DNA of 64,000 nucleotides from Rickettsiales bacterium (GTDB taxonomy: Bacteria > Bacteroidota > Bacteroidia > Cytophagales > Cyclobacteriaceae): positions 1 to 64,000 of the forward strand of contig PBTY01000081.1 of NCBI GenBank assembly GCA_002729235.1. Reading direction: 5' to 3'. Shown here piece by piece: positions 7,330-15,364 of the stretch (position 1 is the first letter of the stretch; each line of letters starts with the position of its first letter). Position numbers and translations under genes: made by a program. Under the pieces are notes generated by a model, which saw only the letters and a program-made list of their open reading frames with translations, made no database searches and was not told the origin of the DNA.

Positions 7330-9051
7330 ATGAATTTTAAGCAATTTTTCCCCATAGCAGATTGGTTACCCAGGTACAGAAAGGACCAACTAGGAGGTGA
7401 TATTTCTGCCGGAATTACGGTAGGGGTAATGCTCATTCCTCAAGGTATGGCGTATGCCTTGATCGCCGGACTTCCACCTGTTTATGGTTTATATGCGGCT
7501 ATCGTTCCTCAGTTGATTTATGTGATTTTTGGTACATCCAGGCAATTGGCGGTAGGACCTGTAGCAATGGATTCCTTGTTGGTTGCGAGTGGAGTAGGCT
7601 TGATGGCAACTGAAGGCACCGATACATACATCGCATTAGCTATTCTGTTGGCAGGAACAATGGGACTCATTCAGTTGGTTCTGGGTCTGGCTAAAATGGG
7701 CTTCGTGACCAACTTGTTATCCAAGCCGGTTATTAGTGGCTTCACCTCAGCCGCTGCAATTATCATTGGACTAAATCAATTAAAATATTTGATGGGTGTA
7801 GAGCTAGAGAAATCCAGTAAGGTCTTCACCATACTTTGGAGTGCTATCCAATCCATGGGTAGTATCCATTGGATCACATTGGCGCTCGGTGTAGGTGGTA
7901 TTGCCATTATCAAGCTGTCCAAGAAACTCCACAAGTCGATACCAGGGGCTTTGGTGGCTGTAATCATTGGAATAGTCTTGGTATATGTCTTCCGTTTGGA
8001 TTTAGAAGGTGTGAAAATTGTGAAGGAAATTCCAGAAGGACTTCCTTCGTTTAGTTTGCATGATTTCACCTTTGAGCAATGGTTGGAGTTGCTTCCTTTA
8101 GCAGTGACTATTGCTGTGGTTGCTTTTATGGAGTCCTACTCCGTGTCCAAATCATTGGAGGCTAAAGCCAGAACTTATAAAGTTGGTGCCAATCAGGAAT
8201 TGGTGGCTTTAGGCATGTCCAATTTCATTGGTGCATTCTTCCAGTCTTATCCAGTTACCGGTGGATTCTCCAGGTCAGCAGTTAATTACCAGTCAGGTGC
8301 CAACACTCCTTTGACGAGCATCTTCAGTGCTGCTATTGTTGGGTTTACCCTGTTGTTTTTAACACCACTTTTCTACTATCTACCTCATGCAATTTTGGCT
8401 GCGGTGATCATGGTAGCTGTTTCTACTTTGATCGATATCAAGTATGCCATTAGCTTATTGAAGTTTAGTAAATGGGAGTTTGTGTTGTTACTAGTTACCT
8501 TTATCACCACGTTGAATTTTAGTATGGTGCCAGGTATCGTAACAGGTATTGTTTTATCCATTCTTACCTTGTTGTTCAAATTGGGCTATCCACATATTGC
8601 CGAGCTAGGTAGATTGAAAGGGCATCATGAGTTTAGAAATGTGAAACGTTTCAAGAATCTGGAAACCTGGGATGATTTGCTCATTATAAGATTAGATGCT
8701 CCTTTAACATTCATTAATATTCAGTATTTCAAAGAATATGTCGAAACCAGACTTACTGAATCTAAAACAGCTATTTCCAAGGTGATTATCGATGCCAGTG
8801 CAATCAGTTATTTGGATGCTTCAGCGACACAAGGCCTTCGAGATATGCTGGAATTTTTCAATGATCAGCAAATAGAACTGCTAATTTGTGATGTGAAAGG
8901 ACCTGCCCGGGATATGATGAAACGCACACAATTGGATGAACTGATATCTCATGAACATATTTTCCTTGATTTAGATACCGCGGTTCGATATGCTACTGAT
9001 CATGAGGAACCATCCTTTAAAGAAGTTACTCTTCAAACCAATGAGTCTTAG
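7330..9051 (+). CDS. SulP family inorganic anion transporter with STAS domain
   Basis: This 573-residue SLC26/SulP protein has a transmembrane core of 10-14 helices over residues ~20-420, including the family signature GLPPVYGLYAAIVPQ and the substrate-site stretch FSRSAVNYQSGA. A cytoplasmic STAS domain spans ~445-555. Family members carry sulfate, bicarbonate or other anions. Its sulfur-regulon promoter and its location favour sulfate or a related oxyanion, perhaps export or exchange of an oxidation end product, but direction and substrate are inferred. Length and domain order are normal for the family. Confidence 0.88.
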   Translation: MNFKQFFPIADWLPRYRKDQLGGDISAGITVGVMLIPQGMAYALIAGLPPVYGLYAAIVPQLIYVIFGTSRQLAVGPVAMDSLLVASGVGLMATEGTDTYIALAILLAGTMGLIQLVLGLAKMGFVTNLLSKPVISGFTSAAAIIIGLNQLKYLMGVELEKSSKVFTILWSAIQSMGSIHWITLALGVGGIAIIKLSKKLHKSIPGALVAVIIGIVLVYVFRLDLEGVKIVKEIPEGLPSFSLHDFTFEQWLELLPLAVTIAVVAFMESYSVSKSLEAKARTYKVGANQELVALGMSNFIGAFFQSYPVTGGFSRSAVNYQSGANTPLTSIFSAAIVGFTLLFLTPLFYYLPHAILAAVIMVAVSTLIDIKYAISLLKFSKWEFVLLLVTFITTLNFSMVPGIVTGIVLSILTLLFKLGYPHIAELGRLKGHHEFRNVKRFKNLETWDDLLIIRLDAPLTFINIQYFKEYVETRLTESKTAISKVIIDASAISYLDASATQGLRDMLEFFNDQQIELLICDVKGPARDMMKRTQLDELISHEHIFLDLDTAVRYATDHEEPSFKEVTLQTNES

Positions 9052-9230
9052 ATAATTCTGGTCCATACAGGAATTGATTTGTCACTTCTCAGGTTATAAT
9101 GGTGAAAGCTTCTGTTCTTGAATTCTGGACAATTAGGATTGAAATATCGAGATATTAAAGGATATTCATATATTGCTTTCAGACTTCATTTAGGAGTTTT
9201 AAGGTATTCATCAGATTATTTTCACAGAAA

Positions 9231-9860
9231 ATGGAAGAACAAGTTACCAGGGTATTGAATAACTCTGATATTGAGCCAAAGCTGGCTCAGGAGATTTTGA
9301 CTATCGGGAGATTGAAAAAGGTCAAAGCTGGAGGAGTAGTGATCAGTCCTGAAAGTAATAGCAATGAGATGCCGATAGTACTGGAAGGCTTATTGAAGGT
9401 CATGCGTAGAGATGAAGAGCGCGGGGATATCTTTTTGTACTATATAGGTGGTGGCGAAACGTGTGCTATGTCCATTACTTGCTGTATCGAAGGGAAGAAA
9501 AAGGAGTTTCATGTAGTTGCTGAGGAGGACTCTATATTGTGGATGATTCCAATGACTTTTATTGATTCCTGGATTGTGAAATACAAGTCATTTAGGAGAT
9601 ATGTGTTCGATAGCTATCAAACCCGGTTTGAGGAAATGCTCAATACGATTGATAGTGTAGTTTTCCTCAACATGCACGAACGTTTGTTTAAATATCTATT
9701 GGATAAAAAACAAGCAACAGGCTCTTATGTGATTAATAAGACGCATGAACAAATTGCTCAGGAGTTAAATACCTCGAGAGTAGTGGTTTCCAGATTATTA
9801 AAGCAATTGGAGAAAGAAGAGAAGATTGAGCAACATAGAAACCGAATTGAGATACTTTGA
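9231..9860 (+). CDS. Crp/Fnr family regulator, candidate master activator of the sulfur regulon
   Basis: This 209-residue protein has an N-terminal cyclic-nucleotide-binding fold (~20-125), a long dimer helix and a C-terminal HTH (~171-195, recognition helix SRVVVSRLLKQLE). The recognition helix keeps the Arg at both ends found in CRP but has Val where CRP has Glu181, which suggests a site different from TGTGA. GETCAMSITCC contains Cys78, Cys84 and Cys85 and may bind a cluster or react with persulfide, oxygen or NO. It lies centrally among eight transcription units that carry a GTAAC-N4-GTTAC element, making it the obvious candidate to bind them. Its own upstream region shows no such site. 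Confidence 0.88.
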   Translation: MEEQVTRVLNNSDIEPKLAQEILTIGRLKKVKAGGVVISPESNSNEMPIVLEGLLKVMRRDEERGDIFLYYIGGGETCAMSITCCIEGKKKEFHVVAEEDSILWMIPMTFIDSWIVKYKSFRRYVFDSYQTRFEEMLNTIDSVVFLNMHERLFKYLLDKKQATGSYVINKTHEQIAQELNTSRVVVSRLLKQLEKEEKIEQHRNRIEIL

Positions 9861-9866
9861 TGGTTT

Positions 9867-9880
9867 GTGACATTTGTTAC
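9867..9880 (+). promoter_or_regulatory. Crp/Fnr-type site GTGACATTTGTTAC upstream of the DUF202 gene
   Basis: One mismatch to GTAAC-N4-GTTAC. It is followed after exactly 22 nt by the consensus -7 box TACTTTTG (9903-9910) and starts 84 bp before the start codon. Confidence 0.75.
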
Positions 9881-9950
9881 ACCTGTCGATAGTGTGTCTT
9901 TCTACTTTTGTGTTTCAATTAAATGCTCACCACGAAACAATTGAAAACAT

Positions 9951-10229
9951 ATGATTTTAAGAGATCATTTAGCATTAGATAGAACCAAACTTGCTAACCA
10001 ACGAACTGTTCTCTCTTTCATCAGAACCAGTCTCTATCTGATCATATCAGGGATAGCTCTGATGAAAGTGCCAGCACTGGAAGGAATTAGTTGGTTAAGT
10101 TATGTAGTGATAGGAGTTAGTTTAGTCGTATTGATAATTGGGATCACTAACTATCTAATTTTCAGACACAAAATTAAAAATGGCTATCAGGACGCGGATG
10201 AATTCAAAGAATTAAGGGAGAGTAACTAA
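9951..10229 (+). CDS. DUF202 (YidH-like) small membrane protein
   Basis: This 92-residue protein carries the DUF202 signature ALDRTKLANQRTVLSFIRTSL in its first third. Two hydrophobic helices follow (~30-45 and ~50-72). DUF202 proteins are small inner-membrane proteins of poorly known function. In Bacteroidota they are often found next to sulfur and stress genes. The promoter element upstream places it in the sulfur regulon. Its stop codon overlaps the next GTAAC-N4-GTTAC element, so the following gene has a separate promoter. Confidence 0.85.
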   Translation: MILRDHLALDRTKLANQRTVLSFIRTSLYLIISGIALMKVPALEGISWLSYVVIGVSLVVLIIGITNYLIFRHKIKNGYQDADEFKELRESN

Positions 10230-10235
10230 TGTTAC
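10222..10235 (+). promoter_or_regulatory. Crp/Fnr-type site GTAACTAATGTTAC upstream of the first persulfide dioxygenase gene
   Basis: Perfect half-sites overlap the stop codon of the DUF202 gene. After 22 nt comes the consensus -7 box TAAGTTTG (10258-10265). The start codon is at 10308. Confidence 0.8.
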
Positions 10236-10307
10236 AATCCTAAAATCCTGATCACCGTAAGTTTGTTTTAAGTAAAAGTTAATAAAGTAGAAAGCAAAAT
10301 ATTCAAC

Positions 10308-11717
10308 ATGAAAGTAGAACAAATATACACTGGCTGTCTTGCGCAAGGCGCTTATTACGTTGAGAGCGAAGGCGAGGCTGCGATTGTAGACCCATTAAGA
10401 GAGTCACAGCCCTACATCGATAAAGCAGAAAAAGAAGGTGCAAAAATCAAATACATTTTTGAAACGCATTTCCATGCAGACTTTGTGTCTGGACATGTAG
10501 ATCTTGCAGCTAAAACTGGTGCGACAATCGTTTATGGCCCTAATGCAAAAACCGAATTTGATATGGTTGAAGCTAAAGACGGACAGGTATTTGAATTAGG
10601 AAAAATCAAGATCAAAGTACTTCACACTCCTGGTCACACTATGGAGAGTACTACATTCCTTTTGATTGACGAAGAAGGAAAGGAACATGCAATCTTTAGT
10701 GGTGATACCTTGTTTATTGGAGATGTAGGACGTCCTGATCTGGCACAAAAAGGCACATTGACTCAAGATGATCTTGCAGGCTACCTATATGATAGCTTGA
10801 GGACTAAGGTCATGACATTGCCTGATGATGTAATTGTGTATCCAGCACACGGTGCAGGGTCTGCTTGTGGTAAAAACATGAGTAAAGAGACCACTGATTT
10901 GTTGGGTAATCAAAAGAAAACGAACTACGCTTTGAGAGCGAATATGACGAAGGAGGAATTTATTCAGGAAGTAACTGATGGCTTATTGCCTCCTCCACAA
11001 TACTTTGCTCAAAATGTAGCTATGAACAAATCAGGAGCTATTGGTTTGGATGAAATCCTTGAGAAAGGAAACATTCCTTTGGATGTAGACACATTCGAGG
11101 CTATGGCCAACCATGAAGGCGCCTTAGTGCTGGACACCAGAAAGTCTACTGAGTTTGCAGAAGCTCATGTGCCAAATTCCATATTTATCGGTATTGATGG
11201 GAGTTTTGCTCCATGGGTAGGTGCTTTGATCCCGGATCTACAACAACCAATTGTATTCATCGCTGAAGAAGGAAGGGAAGAAGAAATCGTAACAAGACTT
11301 TCTCGAGTAGGTTATGATAACACTTTAGGATTCCTGAAAGGTGGATTGGCTGCATGGAAAGCTGCGGGTAAAGAGTTTGATTCAGTGAAGTCAATTCCAG
11401 CAACCGAGTTTGCTGCAGAATTTAAGTCTGGAGACTTGAAGGTGCTAGATGTGAGAAAACCAGGTGAATTCCAGGCAGAGCACATTGAAGATGCACAATC
11501 ACTTCCTTTGGATTATATCAGTGAGAATATGGACAAAGTGAATAAGGACACAACCTACCATGTACACTGTGCTGGTGGATACCGTTCCATGATTGCTGCA
11601 TCTATCCTGAAATCTCGTGGCTTCTATAATTTGGTAGACATTGCCGGTGGTTTCAAGGCGATTTCAGAAACAGATATTCCTACTACGGACTATGTATGTC
11701 CGAGTACATTAAAATAG
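10308..11717 (+). CDS. Persulfide dioxygenase-rhodanese fusion (MBL fold), paralogue 1
   Basis: In this 469-residue cytoplasmic protein, residues 1-~235 are an ETHE1/Blh-type metallo-beta-lactamase dioxygenase. Its iron ligands lie in HFHAD (54-58), TPGHT, GDTLFIGDVGRPDL and YPAHGAGS. Two rhodanese domains follow. The first lacks the catalytic Cys (AEEGRE in the active loop), while the second has an intact HCAGGYRS loop. The enzyme should oxidise glutathione- or low-molecular-weight persulfides to sulfite, and the active rhodanese could form thiosulfate. It works downstream of the sulfide:quinone oxidoreductase encoded next to it. A close paralogue of equal length lies at 21724-23133. Confidence 0.92.
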   Translation: MKVEQIYTGCLAQGAYYVESEGEAAIVDPLRESQPYIDKAEKEGAKIKYIFETHFHADFVSGHVDLAAKTGATIVYGPNAKTEFDMVEAKDGQVFELGKIKIKVLHTPGHTMESTTFLLIDEEGKEHAIFSGDTLFIGDVGRPDLAQKGTLTQDDLAGYLYDSLRTKVMTLPDDVIVYPAHGAGSACGKNMSKETTDLLGNQKKTNYALRANMTKEEFIQEVTDGLLPPPQYFAQNVAMNKSGAIGLDEILEKGNIPLDVDTFEAMANHEGALVLDTRKSTEFAEAHVPNSIFIGIDGSFAPWVGALIPDLQQPIVFIAEEGREEEIVTRLSRVGYDNTLGFLKGGLAAWKAAGKEFDSVKSIPATEFAAEFKSGDLKVLDVRKPGEFQAEHIEDAQSLPLDYISENMDKVNKDTTYHVHCAGGYRSMIAASILKSRGFYNLVDIAGGFKAISETDIPTTDYVCPSTLK

Positions 11718-11771
11718 TTTTCATTAGGCCATGACTTTATCATCATGGTTTAAACTTTTCACAGTTGAGAT

Positions 11772-11803
11772 AAAAGCGTTGGCTCCAGGCCAACGCTTTT
11801 TTT
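11772..11803 (+). terminator. Strong intrinsic terminator
   Basis: A perfect 12-bp stem AAAAGCGTTGGC / GCCAACGCTTTT with a 5-nt loop and a T tract. It ends the persulfide dioxygenase transcript. Confidence 0.92.
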
Positions 11804-11842
11804 ATATCAATTACACAAATGAGGACATAAATATGGTTGTGT

Positions 11843-11856
11843 GTAACATTTGTTAC
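11843..11856 (+). promoter_or_regulatory. Crp/Fnr-type site GTAACATTTGTTAC upstream of the SQR gene
   Basis: A perfect palindrome starting 71 bp before the start codon. A weak -7-like TATTTAAA begins at 11880, near the spacing seen at the other sites. Confidence 0.75.
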
Positions 11857-11913
11857 AAAATATTCTAAAATAAAGCAGTTATTTAAAACATTTTGTAACT
11901 AAACAACCCTAAA

Positions 11914-13170
11914 ATGAAGTCGCATTACCAAATTTTAATTATCGGTGGAGGTACAGCCGGTATTATGGCAGCATCATCCTTGCTGAGAAAGAGAAAGTCC
12001 ATTGATATAGGATTGATTGAGCCATCCGAAACGCATTCTTATCAACCGGCGTGGACGCTGGTTGGGGCAGGAGCTTATGATTTTAAAGAAACGCAGCGTT
12101 CTATGTCCAGTGTGATGCCAAAAGGGTTGGATTGGATCAAAGATTTTGCCACTGGGTTTGATCCAGAGAAAAACAAAGTCTCCACAAAAGCGAATGGCGA
12201 TATCACCTATGATTTCTTGATCGTAGCACCGGGGTTGGTGATGGAGCCTTCCATGATTCCTGGATTAGCAGATGCGTTGGGAAAAGGAGTGGTTTGTAGT
12301 AACTATACCAACCCAGAGCATACCTGGGAAGTCCTTAGAAATTTTAAGGGTGGAAATGCGGTATTCACACAACCAACAACTCCAATTAAGTGCGGAGGTG
12401 CACCTCAAAAAATAGCCTATCTAGCGGCGGATTACTTTAAAAAGAACAAGATCAACGCAGAGGTAGTTTTTGCTACTCCCGGCAGTGTCATCTTTGGTGT
12501 AAAAGAGATCGCACATACGTTACATCAGGTTATTAATAGATACGATATTCATTTTAGACCATTCTATGCACCTGAGAAAATTGATGCTGCTAAGCAGACC
12601 ATTACATTTAAATATGTGGAGCCAAATGAAAACCAGTGTGTGGTGAACGAAACCAATCCTATTAAGGAAAAGATGTCCGGAGAGGAGCATATTGAGATAC
12701 CATTCGATATGTTGCATTTAGCTCCACCTCAGGCAGCACCTAAGTTTATTAGGGAATCACCATTAGCAAATGGTGCTGGTTGGTTAGATGTAGATCATTT
12801 TACCCTTCAGCACAACAAGTTTCCGAATGTATTTGGAGTAGGTGATGCGGCTGGGTTACCTACTGCTAAAACAGGAGCTGCTATTAGAAAGCAAGTGCCA
12901 GTGATGTTGGAAAACATTCTGACTCTAATTGATCAATCCAAGCTGGGTAACAAAACGTACAATGGTTATTCTTCGTGTCCTTTGGTGACAGGATATGGTA
13001 AAATGGTGTTGGCAGAATTTGATTACAAACAAAACTTCATTCCGGATCCAAAATTGAAGCGAATGATGGTCTTCAATAGTAGTAAAGAACACTGGAGACT
13101 TTGGATGCTGAAAAAATACGGACTTCCTTATTTGTATTGGAACAAAATGCTGAAAGGCGAGGAAGTGTAA
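11914..13170 (+). CDS. sqr: Sulfide:quinone oxidoreductase-like flavoprotein
   Basis: This 418-residue FAD-dependent oxidoreductase has a dinucleotide loop GGGTAG (11-16) and a second FAD contact at VFGVGDAAGLP. Three cysteines at 128 (VVCSN), 160 (IKCGGAP) and 355 (SSCPLV) match the pattern of redox-active cysteines in sulfide:quinone oxidoreductases. The enzyme oxidises sulfide to sulfane sulfur at the cytoplasmic membrane and reduces the quinone pool. Its product would feed the adjacent persulfide dioxygenase-rhodanese proteins. It has its own regulon promoter and a terminator after the stop codon. The gene is complete and of usual length. Confidence 0.9.
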   Translation: MKSHYQILIIGGGTAGIMAASSLLRKRKSIDIGLIEPSETHSYQPAWTLVGAGAYDFKETQRSMSSVMPKGLDWIKDFATGFDPEKNKVSTKANGDITYDFLIVAPGLVMEPSMIPGLADALGKGVVCSNYTNPEHTWEVLRNFKGGNAVFTQPTTPIKCGGAPQKIAYLAADYFKKNKINAEVVFATPGSVIFGVKEIAHTLHQVINRYDIHFRPFYAPEKIDAAKQTITFKYVEPNENQCVVNETNPIKEKMSGEEHIEIPFDMLHLAPPQAAPKFIRESPLANGAGWLDVDHFTLQHNKFPNVFGVGDAAGLPTAKTGAAIRKQVPVMLENILTLIDQSKLGNKTYNGYSSCPLVTGYGKMVLAEFDYKQNFIPDPKLKRMMVFNSSKEHWRLWMLKKYGLPYLYWNKMLKGEEV

Positions 13171-13199
13171 GATTAATACTTTGAAACTTGTGTTAACCT

Positions 13200-13232
13200 A
13201 AAGCATGGGTCGTTTTCGACTCATGCTTTTTT
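13200..13232 (+). terminator. Intrinsic terminator after the SQR gene
   Basis: Stem AAAGCATG...GTCG / CGAC...CATGCTTT around a TTTT loop, followed by TTTTTTA. It lies ~30 bp past the stop codon. Confidence 0.88.
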
Positions 13233-13239
13233 AATTTCA

Positions 13240-13386
13240 GAGGATTAAACCTTTTGGTATTGTGGTTGTCTAATAAGCATAGCATTTTAAAATGTAGTCT
13301 TCAAGGCTTTTTGAAGATTTACGTGTTAGTTGGATAATTAGGTTATGGTAAAAAGTGTCAGTTCATTGAGCTGACGCTTTTATTTT
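13240..13386 (+). ncRNA. Possible small RNA between two terminators
   Basis: There is no reading frame here. The segment follows the SQR terminator, contains a perfect 7-bp hairpin TCTTCAA/TTGAAGA (~13301-13320), and ends in a second hairpin AAAAGTGTCAG...CTGACGCTTTT (13351-13381) with a T-rich tail. It shares the word TATTGTGGTT with the structured segment at 21.46 kb. A decayed gene end is an alternative. The rest of the gap to 13580 shows only AT-rich leader sequence. Confidence 0.25.
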
Positions 13387-13579
13387 TTGTCATTATTTGG
13401 ACTTAGATACATGCCATATTCTCCAGTTTGAGGTTGTAAACATTAAGGTTTAATATGAACAAGTAGCGTTTTTAAAATAATTGGGCTCCGTAATTGCGCT
13501 TTTTTAACTTTTTTTTGACCCGGTATTAAACCTTTATCTCCAGCAGGCATCTAAGCACCAAACGCAACAAATAAAAAAC

Positions 13580-14326
13580 ATGAAAAAAATCGAACTCATC
13601 TCAAAACTAATAGCAGTATTTGTCATCTTCTTCCTAGCATCTTGTAGTCAAGATGATGAGCCGACAGAGGAGGTTGTTACTGAAGTAGAATCTGCTGAAG
13701 ACATTGGTGCAACGCTGGCAGACGACTTGGTGCCTGTAGTAGAAGATGCCAATGACTTGTCAGTGAAGGCTTCTTCAGATGGAAGAACGTATGAAGTGAA
13801 AGCTTGTGGAGTAGATTATGATACCACATTCTCAAGAAGTTATTCAGGTGTGTATGTAACCAGTCAAGCGACATTCACTTATGCTTATCAGCTAGTGTGT
13901 AATGGAGCAATTCCTTCTACACTCAATCTGGAAGCATCTTCATCAGGAACAAGAACAACAGAAAGACTGACTTCACAGGGAAGTATTACCTCAGAGCTGA
14001 TAGTAACAGGAGTGCAGCCGTCAAGCACTTCATTTGTGGTGAATGGTGAACTGTCAAGAACCGGTAGTGTAACAGGAGAAAACAAATCATTTAATAGTAC
14101 CAGTCAATTGACGATTACTGATTTGACGTTGACAAAATCTACTCAGCAGATCGCCAGTGGTACAGCTACTGTGACATATGCAGGAAGCACTTCTGCAGGT
14201 AACTCAGTAAGTAGAACAGCCAGTGTTACTTTCCTTGGTGGAAATGAAGCTGAATTGACATTGAATAGTGGAAGAAAATTTTTGGTGAACCTTAGAACAG
14301 GTGAGGTGACCGAGATTGAAGATTAG
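13580..14326 (+). CDS. Secreted lipoprotein of unknown function
   Basis: This 248-residue protein has a lipoprotein signal; the lipobox FFLASC puts the modified Cys at residue ~22 (followed by SQDDEP). The N-terminal third is acidic and the remainder is Ser/Thr-rich with repeated beta-strand patterns, suggesting a surface-exposed beta structure. I recognise no catalytic motif. It stands alone with a terminator downstream. A leader of almost 200 bp precedes it, and no GTAAC-N4-GTTAC site is present, so a sulfur role is not implied. It may be an outer-membrane lipoprotein of a lineage-specific family. Confidence 0.75.
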   Translation: MKKIELISKLIAVFVIFFLASCSQDDEPTEEVVTEVESAEDIGATLADDLVPVVEDANDLSVKASSDGRTYEVKACGVDYDTTFSRSYSGVYVTSQATFTYAYQLVCNGAIPSTLNLEASSSGTRTTERLTSQGSITSELIVTGVQPSSTSFVVNGELSRTGSVTGENKSFNSTSQLTITDLTLTKSTQQIASGTATVTYAGSTSAGNSVSRTASVTFLGGNEAELTLNSGRKFLVNLRTGEVTEIED

Positions 14327-14355
14327 AGTATAGTTAATTTGTATTAGGTTAGGCG

Positions 14356-14387
14356 AAAGCGTTGGTTCTTTGGATCAGCGCTTTTTG
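14356..14387 (+). terminator. Intrinsic terminator after the lipoprotein gene
   Basis: Stem AAAGCG...TTC / GA...CGCTTT around a short loop, followed by TTGTTT. Confidence 0.75.
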
Positions 14388-14396
14388 TTTGAAAGA

Positions 14397-14435
14397 GGTC
14401 ATGTTTCCGTGTCTATGCTTCTCAGAATGACAAAT
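14397..14435. repeat. REP-like palindrome on the 3' side of the GIY-YIG gene
   Basis: Imperfect inverted repeat with GTCATG near the left end and CAGAATGACA at the right. It is related to the elements at 14757-14793 and 14861-14890. Confidence 0.5.
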
Positions 14436-14441
14436 TAAAGA

Positions 14442-14735
14442 TCACTCGTTTTTTGTATATCGTTTTGATAATTCAGGTAAAAGGTCCCAATTGCCTTTAA
14501 TGAGGGCCTCTTTCTTGGCTCTTCTCCATCCTTTTATCTGTTTTTCAAAACTTATAGCATGGTTGATATCTCTAAAATGCTCTTGAAATACAAGTTTTAC
14601 TGGTCTTCTACTGAAGGTATAGGATTTGGAGTTATAGCCAGAGTGATGTTCCCATAGTCTATGTTCAATATCATTGGTTACTCCAACATAATAGGACTTA
14701 TCAGAGCATTCAAGGATGTATACAGTATAAGACAT
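14442..14735 (-). CDS. GIY-YIG nuclease family small protein
   Basis: This 97-residue single-domain GIY-YIG protein (UvrC N-terminal/URI superfamily) begins YTVYILECSDKSYYVGVTND, where YVG stands for the YIG half. It carries the conserved Arg in HRLWEH and a Glu in SFEKQIKGW. Such stand-alone proteins are abundant in Bacteroidota and their role is not settled; DNA processing linked to repeats is suspected. Here the gene is bracketed by three palindromes that share TGACA/TGTCA ends, so it may act on or be mobilised with these elements. It lies on the opposite strand to the sulfur genes and interrupts them. Confidence 0.85.
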   Translation of the reverse strand: MSYTVYILECSDKSYYVGVTNDIEHRLWEHHSGYNSKSYTFSRRPVKLVFQEHFRDINHAISFEKQIKGWRRAKKEALIKGNWDLLPELSKRYTKNE

Positions 14736-14756
14736 TACTATAAATATCGTTTATTA

Positions 14757-14793
14757 TTTTGTCTTATGCTTCGAGAACCTCAGCATGACAAAA
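14757..14793. repeat. REP-like palindrome on the 5' side of the GIY-YIG gene
   Basis: Arms TTTTGTCTTATGCT and AGCATGACAAAA pair along 12 positions with a 2-nt bulge. The loop contains TCGAGAACCTC. Confidence 0.65.
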
Positions 14794-14860
14794 TAGAGTA
14801 AGTATTCTTTATGCACATTTTAACACTATGAGGTATGTTGTCACAATTAGGCACTTGCAT

Positions 14861-14890
14861 TGTCACCCTGAGGCACTCGAAGGGTAGACA
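14861..14890. repeat. REP-like palindrome TGTCACCCT...AGGGTAGACA
   Basis: Inverted ends with a GAGGCACTCGA centre. It belongs to the same family as the two palindromes nearer the GIY-YIG gene and lies just beyond the end of the TonB-like gene. Confidence 0.6.
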
Positions 14891-14906
14891 ATATTATGAT
14901 ATTAAT

Positions 14907-15350
14907 TTATTGAAAATCAAGTGGCTGATACAGAATTACGACTTTGGTACGCACATATTTACCGTCCAACATGCCAGGTTTCCATTTTGGCATTCGAGCT
15001 ACTAATTTCTTTATCGTCAATCCATCATTTTCCTCATTGTCTTCCAGAATTTTGATACCACTCAGGCATCCAGATCGCTCCACGATTGCCGAAATTTTGA
15101 TAGTACCTTCTATCTCTGAAGTTAGCCTATCTTTTAAATAATTAAGTACGTTGAGATCAGTGCATTCATAGGAAAAAGTATTGTCGTGATCCCAGAGTCT
15201 CAATTCGGTACAATTACCAAAGACAGGAGGAAGGCTGACCGTTGAAAACACCTCTCCTTTTGGAACTGGGTCATTGCAATTGGTCCAGGCTATCTGGGAA
15301 TATATCGAATGAGAAATGCCTATAAGGAGAAATAGTAGAGGGATTTTCAT
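14907..15350 (-). CDS. TonB C-terminal domain-like exported protein
   Basis: This 147-residue protein has a signal peptide (MKIPLLFLLIGISHSIYSQ). Its C-terminal half resembles the TonB/energy-transducer fold: GTIKISAIVERSGCLSGIKI, then MPKWKPGMLDGKYVRTKVVI. The membrane anchor and Pro-rich linker of a true TonB are missing. In Bacteroidota such domains often occur as free periplasmic proteins of unknown role. It starts 14 bp after the cydB stop codon and is probably transcribed with the cytochrome bd genes. Whether it has any function linked to the oxidase is not known. Confidence 0.7.
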   Translation of the reverse strand: MKIPLLFLLIGISHSIYSQIAWTNCNDPVPKGEVFSTVSLPPVFGNCTELRLWDHDNTFSYECTDLNVLNYLKDRLTSEIEGTIKISAIVERSGCLSGIKILEDNEENDGLTIKKLVARMPKWKPGMLDGKYVRTKVVILYQPLDFQ

Positions 15351-15364
15351 TTTTGAGAATTAGG

